A program made the translations under genes and the position numbers. The notes beneath the pieces are model-generated. The model was not told the origin of the DNA. It did no database searches and was given only the letters and a program-made list of their open reading frames with translations. DNA of 43,135 nucleotides from an uncultured Sphingobium sp. (GTDB taxonomy: Bacteria; Pseudomonadota; Alphaproteobacteria; Sphingomonadales; Sphingomonadaceae), in NCBI GenBank assembly GCA_946885845.1, contig CAMPHJ010000016.1, positions 1-43,135 of the forward strand. The letters are read 5' to 3'. Below, one piece after another: positions 17,903 to 26,220 of the stretch. Numbering within the stretch: the stretch's first letter is position 1; every line of letters begins with the position of its first letter.

Positions 17903-18628
17903 ATGGCTGATGAAAACGAAATTCAGGCCCAGCCGGGCGCACCCGCTGCTGTCGAGGGCGGTGATACGCCTCAGACCGAAGGTCGTGGTCCCGGCCGTGG
18001 CCGTGGCCGTGGCGGCGATCGCAACCGTGGTGAACGTGGTGGCCGTGGCCGTCGCGATGACCGCCGTGGCGGTAACCGCGATGAAGATCAGGGCGAAGAA
18101 CTGATCGAAAAGCTGGTTCACATCAACCGCGTGTCGAAGACCGTGAAGGGCGGCAAGCGCTTCGGTTTCGCGGCGCTGGTCGTGGTGGGCGATGGCAAGG
18201 GCCGTGCAGGTTTTGGCCATGGCAAGGCGCGCGAAGTGCCTGAAGCCATCAGCAAGGCGACCGCTTCAGCCAAGAAGGCGATGGTTCGCGTTCCGCTGAA
18301 GGAAGGCCGCACCCTGCATCATGATGGCCTGGGCCATTTCGGTGCTGGCAAGGTGACGGTCCGTTCGGCTCCGGCCGGTACGGGCATCATCGCCGGCGGT
18401 CCGATGCGCGCTGTGTTCGAAAGCCTCGGCGTCGCTGACGTCGTGACCAAGTCGAACGGTACGTCCAACCCCTATAACATGATCCGTGCGACCTTCGCGG
18501 CGCTGGGCGAACAGACCAGCCCGAAGTCGGTGGCGCAGCGCCGTGGCAAGAAGGTCGCTGATCTTCTCCGTCGCGGTGGCGCCTCCGCCGAACTCGCGCA
18601 GGCTGATGCCGAAGCGATTGCGGAGTAA
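17903..18628 (+). CDS. rpsE: 30S ribosomal protein S5 (uS5) with RG-rich extension
   Basis: The protein has 241 residues; enteric S5 has 167. The first 68 or so residues are an acidic start followed by a low-complexity Arg/Gly/Asp stretch with many GR, RGG and RGR units. The usual S5 core follows: [43 protein letters not shown], then [12 protein letters not shown] and [16 protein letters not shown]5 lies at the mRNA entry site and affects decoding accuracy. The ATG at 17903 sits two bases after rplR and there is no better internal start with a ribosome-binding site, so the extension is probably real. Such extensions occur in other alphaproteobacterial S5 proteins. Confidence 0.96.
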   Translation: MADENEIQAQPGAPAAVEGGDTPQTEGRGPGRGRGRGGDRNRGERGGRGRRDDRRGGNRDEDQGEELIEKLVHINRVSKTVKGGKRFGFAALVVVGDGKGRAGFGHGKAREVPEAISKATASAKKAMVRVPLKEGRTLHHDGLGHFGAGKVTVRSAPAGTGIIAGGPMRAVFESLGVADVVTKSNGTSNPYNMIRATFAALGEQTSPKSVAQRRGKKVADLLRRGGASAELAQADAEAIAE

Positions 18629-18633
18629 CTGAT

Positions 18634-18810
18634 ATGGCGAAGATCAAGATCAAGCAGATCGGTTCGCCGATCCGCCGCCCCGCCGGCCAGAAGAAGATTC
18701 TGATCGGCCTGGGCCTTGGCAAGATGCATCGCGTGGTGGAACTTGAAGACACTGCGGAAGTCCGCGGCGCCATCAAGAAGCTGCCCCACATGGTGCAAGT
18801 GGTCGATTAA
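18634..18810 (+). CDS. rpmD: 50S ribosomal protein L30 (uL30)
   Basis: The protein has 58 residues. It reads [16 protein letters not shown], then [19 protein letters not shown] and ends [11 protein letters not shown], a complete bacterial L30. It lies five bases after rpsE with GGAG in the rpsE tail as ribosome-binding site. A 154-base gap with palindromic elements separates it from rplO, whereas in most bacteria these two genes are adjacent. Confidence 0.96.
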   Translation: MAKIKIKQIGSPIRRPAGQKKILIGLGLGKMHRVVELEDTAEVRGAIKKLPHMVQVVD

Positions 18811-18815
18811 AAGAC

Positions 18816-18850
18816 CGTCATCCCAGCGCAAGCTGGGATCTCAGCCCGCT
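18816..18850 (+). repeat. REP-like palindrome inside the spc operon (copy 1)
   Basis: ATCCCAGC (18820-18827) pairs with GCTGGGAT (18832-18839) around a GCAA loop, embedded in CGTC...CTCAGC. The same element, in reverse orientation and with a compensatory change in the stem, is present at 27678-27712. It looks like a dispersed intergenic repeat that has landed between rpmD and rplO. Confidence 0.55.
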
Positions 18851-18885
18851 GGGTGGAACCTCATAGGTTGCGCCCAGCCTCACGA

Positions 18886-18933
18886 AGCCCCGGCCGCCGC
18901 TGGGGCTCCGGCCCGATCCTGAAGGATCGGGCC
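18886..18933 (+). promoter_or_regulatory. Two GC-rich hairpins ahead of rplO
   Basis: AGCCCC (18886-18891) pairs with GGGGCT (18902-18907), and GGCCCGATCC (18910-18919) pairs perfectly with GGATCGGGCC (18924-18933) over a TGAA loop. The second is strong but has no following U tract (TTCGCGCG), so read-through into rplO is expected. It may act in mRNA processing or stability. Confidence 0.45.
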
Positions 18934-18964
18934 TTCGCGCGAACATAGCGAAAGCGAGTGCATT

Positions 18965-19489
18965 ATGACGAAGCTCAACGAACTCAAGGACAATGCCGGC
19001 GCCCGCAAGGGCCGGATGCGCGTGGGCCGTGGTATCGGCTCTGGCAAGGGCAAGACCGCTGGCCGCGGCCAGAAGGGTGCGAAGGCGCGTTCGGGCGTCA
19101 GCATCAACGGCTTTGAAGGCGGCCAGATGCCGCTGCACATGCGCATCCCGAAGCGCGGCTTCAACAACATCTTCGCCAAGGATTACGCGATCGTGAACCT
19201 GGGCGCGGTGCAGAAGGCGATTGATGCGGGCAAGCTCGACGCCAACGCGACCATCGATCATGCAGCGCTTAAGGCTGCTGCTCTTGCTCGTGGCGGCAAG
19301 GATGGCGTGCGCCTGCTCGGCAAGGGTGAATTGACCGCCAAGGTCAGCCTGCTGGTTGCCGGTGCGTCGCAGGGCGCGGTGGAAGCGGTCGAAAAGGCCG
19401 GTGGCAAGGTCGAAGTGATTGCTGTCGTGCCGGCTGCTGAAAAGGCTGCTGCCAAGAAGGGCACCGCCAAGGCCGCCAAGAAGGCCTAA
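18965..19489 (+). CDS. rplO: 50S ribosomal protein L15 (uL15)
   Basis: The protein has 174 residues, about 30 more than the enteric form. It begins [44 protein letters not shown] and includes [20 protein letters not shown]. The extra length is a Lys/Ala-rich C-terminal tail ([16 protein letters not shown]). L15 is a late assembly protein of the large subunit. The ribosome-binding site is weak (AGCGAG). It ends the ribosomal protein run; a strong hairpin separates it from secY. Confidence 0.97.
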   Translation: MTKLNELKDNAGARKGRMRVGRGIGSGKGKTAGRGQKGAKARSGVSINGFEGGQMPLHMRIPKRGFNNIFAKDYAIVNLGAVQKAIDAGKLDANATIDHAALKAAALARGGKDGVRLLGKGELTAKVSLLVAGASQGAVEAVEKAGGKVEVIAVVPAAEKAAAKKGTAKAAKKA

Positions 19490-19511
19490 GGCGCTCTACC
19501 AAGCTTGCAAG

Positions 19512-19549
19512 CAAGGCCCCGCTGCCCAATATGGGTGAGCGGGGCCTTG
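19512..19549 (+). terminator. Terminator-like hairpin between rplO and secY
   Basis: CAAGGCCCCGCT (19512-19523) pairs perfectly with AGCGGGGCCTTG (19538-19549); the 14-base loop contains a further CCCA/TGGG pairing. TGTTTC follows. It lies 22 bases after the rplO stop codon. Strength and position suggest termination or attenuation, so secY-adk may have its own promoter in the remaining 180 bases, though I could not recognise one. Confidence 0.6.
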
Positions 19550-19581
19550 TGTTTCGGCCCGGTAGAACCTTCACCATCGTC

Positions 19582-19627
19582 TCTGAGCGGCGGCTTCGAC
19601 AAGCGCGATGATTGCTCAGAATGAACG
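19582..19627 (+). repeat. Degenerate palindromic repeat upstream of secY
   Basis: TCTGAGC (19582-19588) pairs with GCTCAGA (19614-19620) around an inner GCTT/AAGC stem, and the sequence contains CTTCGACAAGC and a TGAACGG end. This resembles the short CTTCGACAAGCTCAG-type intergenic repeats that are widespread in proteobacterial genomes, here interrupted and degenerate. Confidence 0.35.
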
Positions 19628-19728
19628 GTGTGAATTTCGGAGTTCGACAGCGCGCGATCACGCCGCTAAGGGGTTAGCGATTCAGGCCGGAGCGTGACTC
19701 CGCCAAGATGTTTTGAAGGGCAGCCAAG

Positions 19729-21093
19729 ATGGCATCGAGAGCCGACCAGCTCGCATCCAATCTCAGCCTGGCTAAGTTCAGCCAGGCGACCGATCTCAAG
19801 AAGCGCCTGTGGTTCACGCTGGGCGCGTTGATCGTGTTCCGCTTCCTCAGCTTCGTGCCGCTGCCGGGCGTCGATCCGACTGCGCTGTCGCAGCTATATC
19901 AACAGACGAGCGGCGGCATTCTCGACATCTTCAACACCTTTTCGGGCGGGTCGCTTTCGCGGATGAGCCTGATCGCGCTGGGCGTAATGCCGTACATCAC
20001 AGCGTCGATCGTGGTGCAGCTGGCCGCCTCCCTCTCGCCGAAACTCGCGGCGATCAAGAAGGAGGGCGAAAGCGGGCGCAAGAAGCTTAACCAATATACC
20101 CGCTACGGCACAGTTGGACTGACCGCCGTGCAAGGCTATTTCATTGCGGTTGGCCTTGAAAGTTTCGGTGCTCAGTCGGGCGTGCAGGCGGTTGTCGATC
20201 CGGGCTATCTGTTCCGCGTCGCGGCGGTGATCTCGCTGATCGGCGGGACCATGTTCCTGATGTGGCTGGGTGAACAGATCACGTCGCGCGGCATCGGTAA
20301 CGGTGTCAGCCTCATCATCATGGCGGGCATCGTGGCGCAGTTGCCCGTTACGCTGAGCAACCTGTTCAAGTCCGGTAGCGAAGGGTCGATCTCTGGCCTG
20401 TTGATCATGTTGATCCTCATCATGGCTGCTGGCCTGATTCTGTTGATCTGCTTCATGGAGCGGGCGCAGCGCCGCGTGCTGATCCAATATCCCAAGCGTC
20501 AGACGCGCCAGGGGATCATGCAGGCCGACCGCAGCCATCTGCCGCTCAAGGTGAACACCGCGGGCGTCATTCCGCCGATCTTCGCCAGCTCGCTGCTGCT
20601 GATGCCGCTCACCATTTCGCAGTTCGCCGGTAATACGGTCGCGGGTGAAAGCCGGATGGGCGATTTCGTCCTGACTCTGAATCAGTATCTGTCGCACGGC
20701 AGTCCGGTCTACATGGCGCTCTATGGCCTGGGCATTGTCTTTTTCTGTTTCTTCTACACGGCAGTCGTGTTCAACCCGGAAGAAACGGCGGACAATCTGA
20801 AGCGGAACGGTGGCTTCATTCCTGGCATCCGTCCGGGTAAGAATACCGAAAATTATCTGGACTATGTGCTGACCAGGATCACCGTGATCGGGGCCGCCTA
20901 TCTGGCGCTGATCTGCCTGGTGCCGGAATTTGCCATCGCCCGCGCAGGCATTCCTTTCTACCTGGGCGGCACCAGCTTGTTGATCGTCGTCAACGTCACG
21001 GTAGATACGGTTACGCAAATCCAGAGCCATCTGCTGGCCCATCAATATGGCGACCTGATAAAGAAGGCCAAATTGAAAGGCCGCCTGCGCTAA
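19729..21093 (+). CDS. secY: Protein translocase channel subunit SecY
   Basis: The protein has 454 residues with ten predicted membrane helices. It contains the plug region, the conserved GVMPYITASIVVQL helix, ERAQRRVLIQYPKRQ and GFIPGIRPG segments. SecY forms the membrane channel of the Sec translocon with SecE and SecG and takes substrates from SecA or ribosomes. The ATG at 19729 follows GAAGGGCAG. It is separated from rplO by a 239-base gap with a terminator-like hairpin; adk follows after 43 bases, an order common in bacteria. Confidence 0.98.
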   Translation: MASRADQLASNLSLAKFSQATDLKKRLWFTLGALIVFRFLSFVPLPGVDPTALSQLYQQTSGGILDIFNTFSGGSLSRMSLIALGVMPYITASIVVQLAASLSPKLAAIKKEGESGRKKLNQYTRYGTVGLTAVQGYFIAVGLESFGAQSGVQAVVDPGYLFRVAAVISLIGGTMFLMWLGEQITSRGIGNGVSLIIMAGIVAQLPVTLSNLFKSGSEGSISGLLIMLILIMAAGLILLICFMERAQRRVLIQYPKRQTRQGIMQADRSHLPLKVNTAGVIPPIFASSLLLMPLTISQFAGNTVAGESRMGDFVLTLNQYLSHGSPVYMALYGLGIVFFCFFYTAVVFNPEETADNLKRNGGFIPGIRPGKNTENYLDYVLTRITVIGAAYLALICLVPEFAIARAGIPFYLGGTSLLIVVNVTVDTVTQIQSHLLAHQYGDLIKKAKLKGRLR

Positions 21094-21136
21094 ATTGCGC
21101 GGGACAGCGAAGCGCACACATGGGGAGAATGCGCGC

Positions 21137-21793
21137 ATGAATATCATCCTGCTCGGCCCTCCGGGCGCTGGCAAGGGGACCCAGGCCAGCCGCCTGGTCG
21201 ATAGTCGCGGCATGGTGCAGCTATCGACGGGCGATATGCTGCGCGCTGCGGTAAAGGCGCAAACGCCAATTGGCCTGAAGGCCAAGGCAGTGATGGAGGC
21301 CGGTGAACTGGTCTCCGACGAAATCGTGTCGGGCATCATCGGCGAGGCGTTGGATGGTCTGTCGGCTGAGACCGGGGTCATCTTCGATGGTTATCCCCGC
21401 ACGCAGGCCCAGGCCCATTCGCTTGACGCTATCCTCGCAGATCGCGGTCGCACGCTGGACCATGTGATCGAGCTTGAAGTGGACGAAGACGCGCTGGTCG
21501 AGCGCATCACCGGTCGCTTCACCTGCGCCAGCTGCGGCGAGGGCTATCACGACATGTTCAAGACCACCAAGGTTGCGGATATTTGCGACAGATGTGGCGG
21601 TCATGAATTCAAGCGGCGACCTGACGATAATGAGGAAACGGTGCGCACCCGGATGGCGGAATATCGCGCCAAGACCGCGCCGATCCTGCCCATCTATGAG
21701 GCGCGCAACATTGTCTCACGCGTCGATGGCATGGCCGATATCGACGAAGTGACCGGCGCAGTCTTCGCCATTCTGGACGGCGCTGACGCCTGA
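21137..21793 (+). CDS. adk: Adenylate kinase, zinc-binding lid type
   Basis: The protein has 218 residues. It interconverts ATP plus AMP and two ADP. The P-loop GPPGAGKGTQ is at residues 7-16, the NMP-binding STGDMLR follows, and FDGYPRTQAQA is the core loop. The lid domain carries four Cys (130, 133, 150, 153), so it binds a structural zinc as in Gram-positive and many alphaproteobacterial enzymes. The ATG at 21137 with GGGGAG upstream fits the family; an in-frame codon at 21095 would add 14 unmatched residues. It forms a unit with secY. The alpha-operon genes often found next are absent. Confidence 0.97.
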   Translation: MNIILLGPPGAGKGTQASRLVDSRGMVQLSTGDMLRAAVKAQTPIGLKAKAVMEAGELVSDEIVSGIIGEALDGLSAETGVIFDGYPRTQAQAHSLDAILADRGRTLDHVIELEVDEDALVERITGRFTCASCGEGYHDMFKTTKVADICDRCGGHEFKRRPDDNEETVRTRMAEYRAKTAPILPIYEARNIVSRVDGMADIDEVTGAVFAILDGADA

Positions 21794-22054
21794 GCGAGAG
21801 CGAGTTCAAGTCAGATGGCATCATCTGACGACATAAAAAATGCGCAGAATAAAAGACAATCAGAGCATGGTCCTGTCCAACCGAAACGGGGGCATGCTCT
21901 GATTGTCTCTGTGTCTTCAGGGGACGGGTAAAATAGCTCCAAGGATCGCTTGGAGCGATATCGACGGACAAGCCAGGCTGCAAATGAAGGTTAAGGCGGG
22001 GCCTTAACCACGATCTTAACGGAAGCGTTGCTATTTCATTGCTACAACGCAACC
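21794..22054. other. Palindrome-rich gap after adk
   Basis: This 261-base gap contains four inverted repeats: GTCAGATG/CATCTGAC (21810-21829), a 16-base pair of arms (21854-21869 and 21893-21908), GCTCCAAG/CTTGGAGC (21936-21943, 21949-21956) and GGTTAAGGC/GCCTTAACC (21989-21997, 22001-22009). The first is followed by GACATAAAAAA and may end secY-adk transcription. No ORF or clear promoter was found. Confidence 0.6.
21854..21908. repeat. Long inverted repeat after adk
   Basis: AGACAATCAGAGCATG (21854-21869) pairs perfectly with positions 21893-21908 over a 23-base loop. The arms include the AGAGCATG sequence that occurs in dispersed alphaproteobacterial intergenic repeats. It may be such a repeat that also serves as a transcription terminator. 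Confidence 0.5.
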
Positions 22055-23101
22055 GTGAGTGAACCAACGCCATCGCGATCCCGTCTGACGGAGCTTGATG
22101 CCTTAAGAGGCTTGGGCGCGCTGTGCGTGTTGACGTTCCACTATTCGACACGCTTCCACGAACTCTTCCCGCAAGCCTCGCACGTGCCGTTCAGCTTTCC
22201 CGGTGGGAATTACCGCGTGTTGCTGTTCTTCACCATTTCGGGTTTCGCGATTTTCTTCACGCTGGATCGCATTTCAGACGTGCGGGGCTTTGTGATCAAC
22301 CGCTTCGCCCGGCTTTACCCGGCTTATCTCGCGGCCATGCTGCTGACTTTGTCGATCGAATATCTGGCAAGCGCGACGCAGCTGCTGATTGGGCCGGGAG
22401 CGATCCTGGCCAATTTCACCATGTTGCAGGGCTTTGCGTTTATCCCGGAGGTCGATGGTGCCTATTGGACGCTAACCGTCGAAATTGCCTTTTACGCTTG
22501 TATGATCGCCCTGTGGTGGTGGGCCGGGCTGCAACGTCTGGAGCCCGTCCTAGCGCTATGGCTGGTCGTCCGCTGGATATTCGCCCTGTGGCCGGACATG
22601 CCCGAACGCATCGTGATGCTGCTGGTGTTGCGTTACATACCCTTCTTCATCATCGGCATGCTGTCCTACCGGGTCTGGTCGGGTCAGCGTAGCTGGCGGC
22701 AACAGGCCCCCTATGCTGGGTTGGCGCTGTTGTCGGTGGTGACGATGGAAAGTTGGGACGTCGCCCTGATGGCGTGCGTGCTGCTGGCTGCCTTTGCCGC
22801 GCTCATCGCCGGGCGGCTCCGCTTCATCGCGATCCGCCCGCTGCTGTGGCTGGGCGGTATCAGCTATTCATTCTACCTGATCCATCAACATGTCGGTTTT
22901 GTGGTGATGCTGAAGATGGCCGATGCGGGATGGAGTCCCTGGATCGGCTTTTTCGCCGCGTTCATGGTGGCGTTGACGCTAGGGACGGCCATCAATCGCC
23001 TGGTCGAACGCCCAGCGGGGGAAGCGATCCTAGCCTGGTGGAAGAAGCGGCGGGTGGCCCATGTTGCGCGAGTGGAGGCGACCGCCGCAAGTCAGGCATG
23101 A
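22055..23101 (+). CDS. Acyltransferase-3 family membrane protein
   Basis: The protein has about 348 residues with roughly ten hydrophobic helices. The N-terminal RLTELDALRGLGALCVLTFHYS is the family signature, with the His that is thought to be essential, and the C-terminal half has GGISYSFYLIHQHVGF. These enzymes move acetyl or other acyl groups onto exported sugars, lipopolysaccharide O-antigen, peptidoglycan or exopolysaccharide. The start is uncertain: GTG at 22055 is used, and a TTG at 22028 is an alternative with GGAAG very close. No polysaccharide genes adjoin it, so the acceptor is unknown. Confidence 0.88.
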   Translation: MSEPTPSRSRLTELDALRGLGALCVLTFHYSTRFHELFPQASHVPFSFPGGNYRVLLFFTISGFAIFFTLDRISDVRGFVINRFARLYPAYLAAMLLTLSIEYLASATQLLIGPGAILANFTMLQGFAFIPEVDGAYWTLTVEIAFYACMIALWWWAGLQRLEPVLALWLVVRWIFALWPDMPERIVMLLVLRYIPFFIIGMLSYRVWSGQRSWRQQAPYAGLALLSVVTMESWDVALMACVLLAAFAALIAGRLRFIAIRPLLWLGGISYSFYLIHQHVGFVVMLKMADAGWSPWIGFFAAFMVALTLGTAINRLVERPAGEAILAWWKKRRVAHVARVEATAASQA

Positions 23102-23102
23102 A

Positions 23103-23138
23103 AAAGGGCGCTGCGCATAAGACGGCAACGCCCCCTTT
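23103..23138. terminator. Bidirectional terminator between convergent genes
   Basis: AAAGGGCG (23103-23110) pairs with CGCCCCCTTT (23129-23138) with a small bulge, directly between the convergent acyltransferase and CsgG-like genes. A and T runs flank both sides, as expected for a terminator used in both directions. Confidence 0.6.
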
Positions 23139-23155
23139 CATGAAAGCCAGTCGCG

Positions 23156-23926
23156 TTACTGCGCGCGGGGTGCCGCTGCCGCAGCGTTGGCGGGCAAACC
23201 GCCCAACTGCGTCACCAGCTTTGTATAGGCGTCCAGATAGGCGAGGACGATGACCTGGCCGATTTCGGTATTCTGGTAGCCGCCGCCACCGGCTGCGGCA
23301 ACGCCGCCCCACCAGCCAGCACCGCCACCGCCGCCGAAGCTGAGGTCCGACTTGCGGGAATAACCCTCGGTCAGCGCTTCTTCTTCGGTGGTCCGCGCAT
23401 TGACGATCGACAGCGTGACGTTCGCCTCGCTCTTCTTGATCGAAATGCCGCCAGCCAGCGCGCCGAGCGTCCGACCGCCCAGCAGGCCGCCGATCATGCC
23501 GCCAAATGCATTGCCGCCGCTATTCTTGTTCGACGACACGATGTCGGGCTGCAGAAAATAGTCTGCCGCCTTCACCTGGCCACGGCCAAGGTTCGATCCG
23601 GCCTGAAGCTCGCCCGAATCCGCCATTGCGCGTTCCATGTTGCGGTTGGCCATCGCGCGACCGCGATTGACCAGGCCGAAACAGCCCGACTGCTGAATGA
23701 AGACCTTCAGGATCGCTTCGGGGCTGCCCAGGTTCAGTTCACGCCACCACTGATTGTCGGGTTCGACGATGGCAACCGTGCCGAGCCGCTTCGTGCAGCG
23801 CGGGATTTCCGCGGTTTTCTTGGCTTGCTGCTGACGCGCCGAAGAACCCTTTTCGGCGGCGAGCGCCGGAGACGCCGTAGCGGCCAAAGCGGCTGCGGCA
23901 GCGATGAACGACGTGAACATGCGCAT
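23156..23926 (-). CDS. CsgG/HfaB-like secreted protein
   Basis: The protein has 256 residues. A signal peptide (MRMFTSFIAAAAALAATASPALA) is followed by a CsgG-type domain with GTVAIVEPDNQWW, the IQQSGCFGLVNRGRAM region, a DYFLQPDIV strand and a conserved ANVTLSIVNARTTEEEALTEG strand. A Gly-rich stretch (GGMIGGLLGG, later GGGGGAGWWGG) is unusual. CsgG forms an outer-membrane pore for curli export, but there is no lipobox Cys at the signal-peptide end and no csgA, B, E or F gene nearby, so a different envelope role is likely. The ATG at 23926 has AGGGGG upstream; the frame's earlier start at 24022 would lack a signal peptide at its N-terminus. Confidence 0.82.
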   Translation of the reverse strand: MRMFTSFIAAAAALAATASPALAAEKGSSARQQQAKKTAEIPRCTKRLGTVAIVEPDNQWWRELNLGSPEAILKVFIQQSGCFGLVNRGRAMANRNMERAMADSGELQAGSNLGRGQVKAADYFLQPDIVSSNKNSGGNAFGGMIGGLLGGRTLGALAGGISIKKSEANVTLSIVNARTTEEEALTEGYSRKSDLSFGGGGGAGWWGGVAAAGGGGYQNTEIGQVIVLAYLDAYTKLVTQLGGLPANAAAAAPRAQ

Positions 23927-24099
23927 GGATATGCACCCCCTGGAAAAAAATGTTGAAACAGTTCTGCTTCGTGGCCACCCTATTATCGTGCCAAGCTCTA
24001 GCACAACAGCGTTCCGGTTCAAGCGAGCCGTAAGGGGATGCGCCGCTATGTGCGCGAGTCTGCTGACAGGCCCGCAAATGGCTGCTATCGGCGCGATCC

Positions 24100-25908
24100 A
24101 TGACCGACCTTTCCCATATCCGTAACTTTTCGATCATCGCCCATATCGACCATGGCAAGTCGACATTGGCCGATCGCCTGATCCAGCGCACCGGGGGGCT
24201 AACCGACCGGGAAATGTCGGCTCAGGTGCTCGACAATATGGATATTGAAAAGGAGCGGGGGATAACCATCAAGGCGCAGACCGTGCGCCTCGACTATGTC
24301 GCGAAAAATGGTGAGACCTATGAGTTGAACCTGATGGACACGCCCGGCCATGTCGACTTCGCCTATGAGGTGAGCCGGAGCCTTGCCGCGTGCGAGGGCG
24401 CGCTGTTGGTGGTGGACGCGGCGCAGGGCGTGGAAGCGCAGACGCTGGCCAATGTCTATCAGTCGATCGAACATGACCATGAAATCGTGCCGGTCCTCAA
24501 CAAGATCGACCTGCCCGCCGCCGAGCCGGAAAAGGTGCGCGCCGAAATCGAGGAAGTGATCGGCCTGGATGCGTCGGAAGCCGTGCTGGCCAGCGCCAAG
24601 TCCGGCATTGGCATCGACGATATTCTCGAAGCCATCGTCAAGAAGATCCCGCCGCCCAAGGGGGATCGCGACGCCCCGCTGGAGGCGATGCTGGTCGACA
24701 GCTGGTACGACCCCTATCTGGGCGTCGTCATTCTGGTGCGCGTGATGAACGGCGTCATCAAGAAGGGTCAGAACATCAAGTTCATGATCGGCGGCACCGA
24801 GCATCTGATCGACCGCGTAGGCTGCATGCGGCCCAAGATCGAGCAGTTGCCTGAACTGGGGCCGGGCGAAATCGGCTTTATCACTGCGCAGATCAAGGAC
24901 ATCAGCCAGACGCGCGTGGGCGACACCATCACCACGGTCAAGAACCCGGCTGCCAAGGCGCTGCCCGGCTTCAAGGAAGTGCAGCCGGTGGTGTTCTGCG
25001 GCCTGTTCCCGGTCGACGCTAATGACTTCGACAAGCTGCGCGATTCGATTTCGAAGCTGCGGCTGAACGACGCTTCTTTCAGCTTCGAGATGGAGAGCAG
25101 TGCGGCGCTGGGTTTTGGCTTCCGTTGCGGCTTCCTGGGGCTGCTGCATCTGGAGATCATCCAGGAGCGGCTGACCCGCGAATATGATCTGGACCTTATC
25201 ACAACCGCGCCTTCGGTGGTGTACAAGATCCAGCTGACCTATGGCGCGGGCGAGATCGAACTGCACAATCCGGCCGACATGCCCGATCCTACCAAGATCG
25301 ACGAGATCGAGGAGCCGTGGATCGAAGCGATCATCTATTGTCCCGACGAATATCTCGGCTCCATCCTGAAGCTATGCCAGGACCGGCGCGGCATTCAGAA
25401 GAACCTGACCTATGTCGGCGGCCGCGCGCAGGTGACGTACGAACTGCCGCTCAACGAAGTCGTGTTCGACTTTTACGATCGGTTGAAGAGCATCAGCCGC
25501 GGCTATGCCAGCTTCGACTATCACCAGATCGGCTATCGGGAGGGCGACCTCGTCAAGATGAGCATCATGGTGAACAGCGAGCCGGTCGATGCGCTGTCGA
25601 TGATCGTGCATCGCGGCACCGCCGAATCGCGCGGTCGCGGCATGTGCGAGCGGTTGAAGGATCTGATCCCCCGCCATCTGTTCAAGATTCCGATTCAGGC
25701 GGCGATCGGCGGCAAGGTGATCGCGCGTGAAACCATCGCGGCGATGCGCAAGGACGTGACCGCCAAATGCTATGGCGGCGATATCAGCCGCAAGAAGAAG
25801 CTGCTCGACAAGCAGAAGGAAGGCAAGAAGCGGATGCGCGAATATGGCAGCGTCCAGATTCCGCAGGAAGCCTTTATCGCCGCGCTGCGGATGGGCGACG
25901 AAAGCTAA
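24100..25908 (+). CDS. lepA: Elongation factor 4 (LepA)
   Basis: The protein has 602 residues. It has the P-loop [34 protein letters not shown] and NKIDLP motifs, and the LepA-specific C-terminal domain with [26 protein letters not shown]. LepA is a ribosome-dependent GTPase that affects initiation, 30S assembly and stalled complexes. It is divergent from the CsgG-like gene with a 173-base gap. A small DUF2945 gene follows after 51 bases. Confidence 0.98.
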   Translation: MTDLSHIRNFSIIAHIDHGKSTLADRLIQRTGGLTDREMSAQVLDNMDIEKERGITIKAQTVRLDYVAKNGETYELNLMDTPGHVDFAYEVSRSLAACEGALLVVDAAQGVEAQTLANVYQSIEHDHEIVPVLNKIDLPAAEPEKVRAEIEEVIGLDASEAVLASAKSGIGIDDILEAIVKKIPPPKGDRDAPLEAMLVDSWYDPYLGVVILVRVMNGVIKKGQNIKFMIGGTEHLIDRVGCMRPKIEQLPELGPGEIGFITAQIKDISQTRVGDTITTVKNPAAKALPGFKEVQPVVFCGLFPVDANDFDKLRDSISKLRLNDASFSFEMESSAALGFGFRCGFLGLLHLEIIQERLTREYDLDLITTAPSVVYKIQLTYGAGEIELHNPADMPDPTKIDEIEEPWIEAIIYCPDEYLGSILKLCQDRRGIQKNLTYVGGRAQVTYELPLNEVVFDFYDRLKSISRGYASFDYHQIGYREGDLVKMSIMVNSEPVDALSMIVHRGTAESRGRGMCERLKDLIPRHLFKIPIQAAIGGKVIARETIAAMRKDVTAKCYGGDISRKKKLLDKQKEGKKRMREYGSVQIPQEAFIAALRMGDES

Positions 25909-25959
25909 CGCAACATCTTTCCGCCTGCCGGGTTCTTGGACCGTCAGGAGGATTCGGAA

Positions 25960-26166
25960 ATGAAGCAGGAACCCAAGGTCGGCGACCATGTCAGCTGGAA
26001 AAGCCATGGCGGGCAAGCCCATGGCAAGGTGGTCACAAAACAGTCCAGCCCCACCCAGATCAAGGGGCACAAGGTCGCCGCTTCAAAGGACGACCCGCAG
26101 TTCATCGTCGAAACGGCGGAAGGAAAGCGCGCCGCGCACAAGAAGGAAGCGTTGCGCAAGGATTGA
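25960..26166 (+). CDS. DUF2945 (HVA1/Tudor-like) small protein
   Basis: The protein has 68 residues. The pattern KVGDHVSWKSHGGQAHGKVVTK followed by IKGHKVAASKDDPQFIVETAEGKRAAHKKEAL matches the DUF2945 or 'hypervirulence-associated TUDOR domain' family. These are short beta-rich basic proteins of unknown bacterial function. AGGAGGA before the ATG at 25960 is a strong ribosome-binding site; an upstream in-frame start at 25936 would add eight residues not typical of the family. It may be transcribed with lepA. Confidence 0.82.
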   Translation: MKQEPKVGDHVSWKSHGGQAHGKVVTKQSSPTQIKGHKVAASKDDPQFIVETAEGKRAAHKKEALRKD

Positions 26167-26220
26167 CGCAGGCTGGCCTTCCATGATGATGTCCGGCGGC
26201 CTCTTTTGACGGGAAGAATG

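Noticed and set aside
19894..21381. 495-codon minus-strand frame across secY and adk
   Set aside because: It is antisense to secY and adk and has an Arg/His/Asp-rich composition typical of shadow frames.
21991..22019. Possible CtrA sites (TTAA...TTAA) upstream of the acyltransferase gene
   Set aside because: The spacings are nine and eight bases, whereas CtrA sites need seven; the first pair is explained by a hairpin.
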